A stretch of DNA of 64,000 bases from JBGSPQ01 sp964346765 (GTDB lineage: Bacteria; Patescibacteriota; Gracilibacteria; UBA1369), in NCBI GenBank assembly GCA_964346765.1, contig CAYFWB010000008.1:16504-80503 (forward strand), written 5' to 3'. The notes beneath the pieces are model-generated. The model had not been told where the DNA came from, ran no database searches, and was given only the letters and a program-made list of their open reading frames with translations. Positions 62,617-64,000 of the stretch are shown here, piece after piece. The first letter of the stretch is position 1. Every line of letters starts with the position of its first letter. The translations under genes were made by a program, and so were the position numbers.

Positions 62617-63354
62617 ATGGCTGATCAAAAGAAAGAAAAAAAAGACAGCGTGAAAAACGGCAAAGCAAAAAAATCTCCCGCTTCCAGCACACAAACATTT
62701 TTACGCATTGCCGAAATAAGAGACAACACACTAGTTCTCAAGAACGGTGGAATTCGAACCATATTAAAAGTATCATCAATAAATTTTAACCTAAAATCAG
62801 AAGAAGAACAAAACGCCATTATTTACTCCTATCAGGGATTTCTCAATACGCTGGATTTCCCAATACAAATAGTCGTTAAATCCAAAAAGCTTGATATCGA
62901 CGAATATCTCGACAATCTACGAACAATGGGAGAAAATCAAAAAAATCAACTCCTTCAAAGACAAACATTTGAATACGTGGAATATATATCAAAACTTGTT
63001 GAATACGCCGACATAATGGAGAAAGAATTCTATGTCATTGTGCCTTATAACCCATTCAGAGCTAAAAAAATGAATATATTTCAAAAATTCTTTCAGAACA
63101 TGAGCCCAAAAGACAACTATAATCAAATAAAAAGACGCCGGGACGAATTCAATGAACTCAAAAAAAGTCTTAATCAAAGAGTTAATACGGTCAAAGTTGG
63201 ACTTGAAAATTGCAACTTAAAAGTAAAAGAGTTGAGCACTAAAGAGTTAATAGAACTATTCTACAACATTTACAATCCTATAGTTTCACGCTATCAAAAA
63301 AGTAAAAACATCAATCAGACTCAGCTTGTAACCGACGATGAAATACCCATTTAA
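62617..63354 (+). CDS. TraC/VirB4 N-terminal-like protein without ATPase domain
   Basis: 245 residues. A Lys/Ser-rich, disordered N-terminus (1-30) precedes a domain that resembles the N-terminal region of TraC/VirB4-type ATPases (FLRIAEIRDNTLVLKNGGIRTILKVSSINFNLKSEEEQ, QGFLNTLDFPIQIVV). The Walker ATPase domain is absent, and the gene ends with an intact stop just before the rRNA operon. In related genomes such a domain is either a separate gene or fused to the ATPase. Starts nine bases after the PrgI gene. Confidence 0.75.
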   Translation: MADQKKEKKDSVKNGKAKKSPASSTQTFLRIAEIRDNTLVLKNGGIRTILKVSSINFNLKSEEEQNAIIYSYQGFLNTLDFPIQIVVKSKKLDIDEYLDNLRTMGENQKNQLLQRQTFEYVEYISKLVEYADIMEKEFYVIVPYNPFRAKKMNIFQKFFQNMSPKDNYNQIKRRRDEFNELKKSLNQRVNTVKVGLENCNLKVKELSTKELIELFYNIYNPIVSRYQKSKNINQTQLVTDDEIPI

Positions 63355-63373
63355 AAAAGCATATAAAAAGCAC

Positions 63374-63494
63374 TATCTTGGCGGCGCCCTACTTTACCGG
63401 CATTGATAACACCAGTATCATCGGCGATGAGCGGCTTAACTGCTGTGTTCGGGATGGGAACAGGTGTACCCCGCCCTCTACGGCCACCAAGATA
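63374..63494 (-). rRNA. rrf: 5S ribosomal RNA
   Basis: Minus-strand 5S, about 121 bases, recognised from TATCTTGGTGGCCGTAGAGG at the 5' end, the CCCGAACACAGCAGTTAAGC loop region and terminal complement CCGCCAAGATA. The closing helix extends beyond the mature ends (63370-63498) and is followed on the - strand by a T-run, so it may double as terminator or processing stalk. The ends are by eye. Confidence 0.93.
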
Positions 63495-63566
63495 GTGCCT
63501 TTTATATTGTCAAATAAATCAAATCGCTTCTCTACGAGTTTACACTCATAGCTAGTTAAAATAGCA

Positions 63567-64000
<434 letters not shown>

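Overview
The window is AT-rich, densely packed bacterial chromosome with about sixty protein genes, two tRNA genes, and a 5S gene plus the 3' part of a 23S gene at the right edge. No stretch longer than about 210 bases lacks a gene. Many ORFs touch or overlap, and almost no start codon has a Shine-Dalgarno-like purine tract upstream. TGA is a normal stop: ileS and the O-antigen-ligase-like gene both end in TGA, which excludes the TGA=Gly code of Gracilibacteria and Absconditabacteria. Small integral-membrane proteins of unknown function, a PrgI/TraC-type secretion fragment, a large TraG-like ATPase and membrane-anchored solute-binding proteins without permeases suggest Patescibacteria (CPR). 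The presence of ribosomal protein bL9 and a full oxidative pentose phosphate pathway fits a metabolically richer lineage such as Peregrinibacteria. That placement is inference.

Layout. 0-10 kb: obgE, pth, rplU, a pseudouridine synthase, tyrS, a PocR/PAS-like sensor, recG and a double D-Ala-D-Ala-ligase-like protein. 10-13.4 kb: Elp3 diverging from a Trm9-like methyltransferase, then a TagA/WecG glycosyltransferase. 13.4-22.8 kb: gatB, coaE, several membrane proteins, lepB, a lipoprotein-like gene in its own transcription unit, a family-4-like uracil-DNA glycosylase, a DHH phosphoesterase and fmt. 22.8-27 kb: O-antigen-ligase-like protein, sugar-type solute-binding lipoprotein, GT2 glycosyltransferase, ssb. 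27-33 kb: ribE-ribH-pgk, TraG-like ATPase, ruvX, rplI. 33-43.6 kb: peptide-binding protein, secG, ileS, dcd, and purC-purE-purB with divergent purA. 43.6-52 kb: a DUF3179 protein, then transaldolase-pgi-tkt-gnd-zwf-pgl. 52-63.4 kb: tRNA-Val, corA, two unknown genes, tRNA-Leu, 5-FTHF cyclo-ligase, glyA, a SpoIIE-type phosphatase, a second peptide-binding protein, lepA, and a PrgI/TraC pair facing the rRNA operon.

Working together. The sugar-phosphate cluster converts fructose-6-P/glucose-6-P to pentose phosphates with NADPH production. The purine genes cover AIR to AICAR and IMP to adenylosuccinate/AMP. glyA and 5-FTHF cyclo-ligase handle one-carbon folates, consistent with fmt and purine synthesis. 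Several genes (ddl-ddl, tagA, O-antigen-ligase-like, GT2) concern cell envelope synthesis.

The most notable observations are: (1) divergent elp3 and a Trm9-like methyltransferase, which suggests a bacterial wobble-uridine pathway resembling eukaryotic mcm5U formation; (2) a tandem double ATP-grasp ligase whose second half has Phe where D-Ala-D-Ala ligases carry the active-site Tyr; (3) a PurE of the animal PAICS type (class II); (4) a complete oxidative pentose phosphate cluster; and (5) -10 elements placed 5-8 bases before start codons, suggesting leaderless transcripts.
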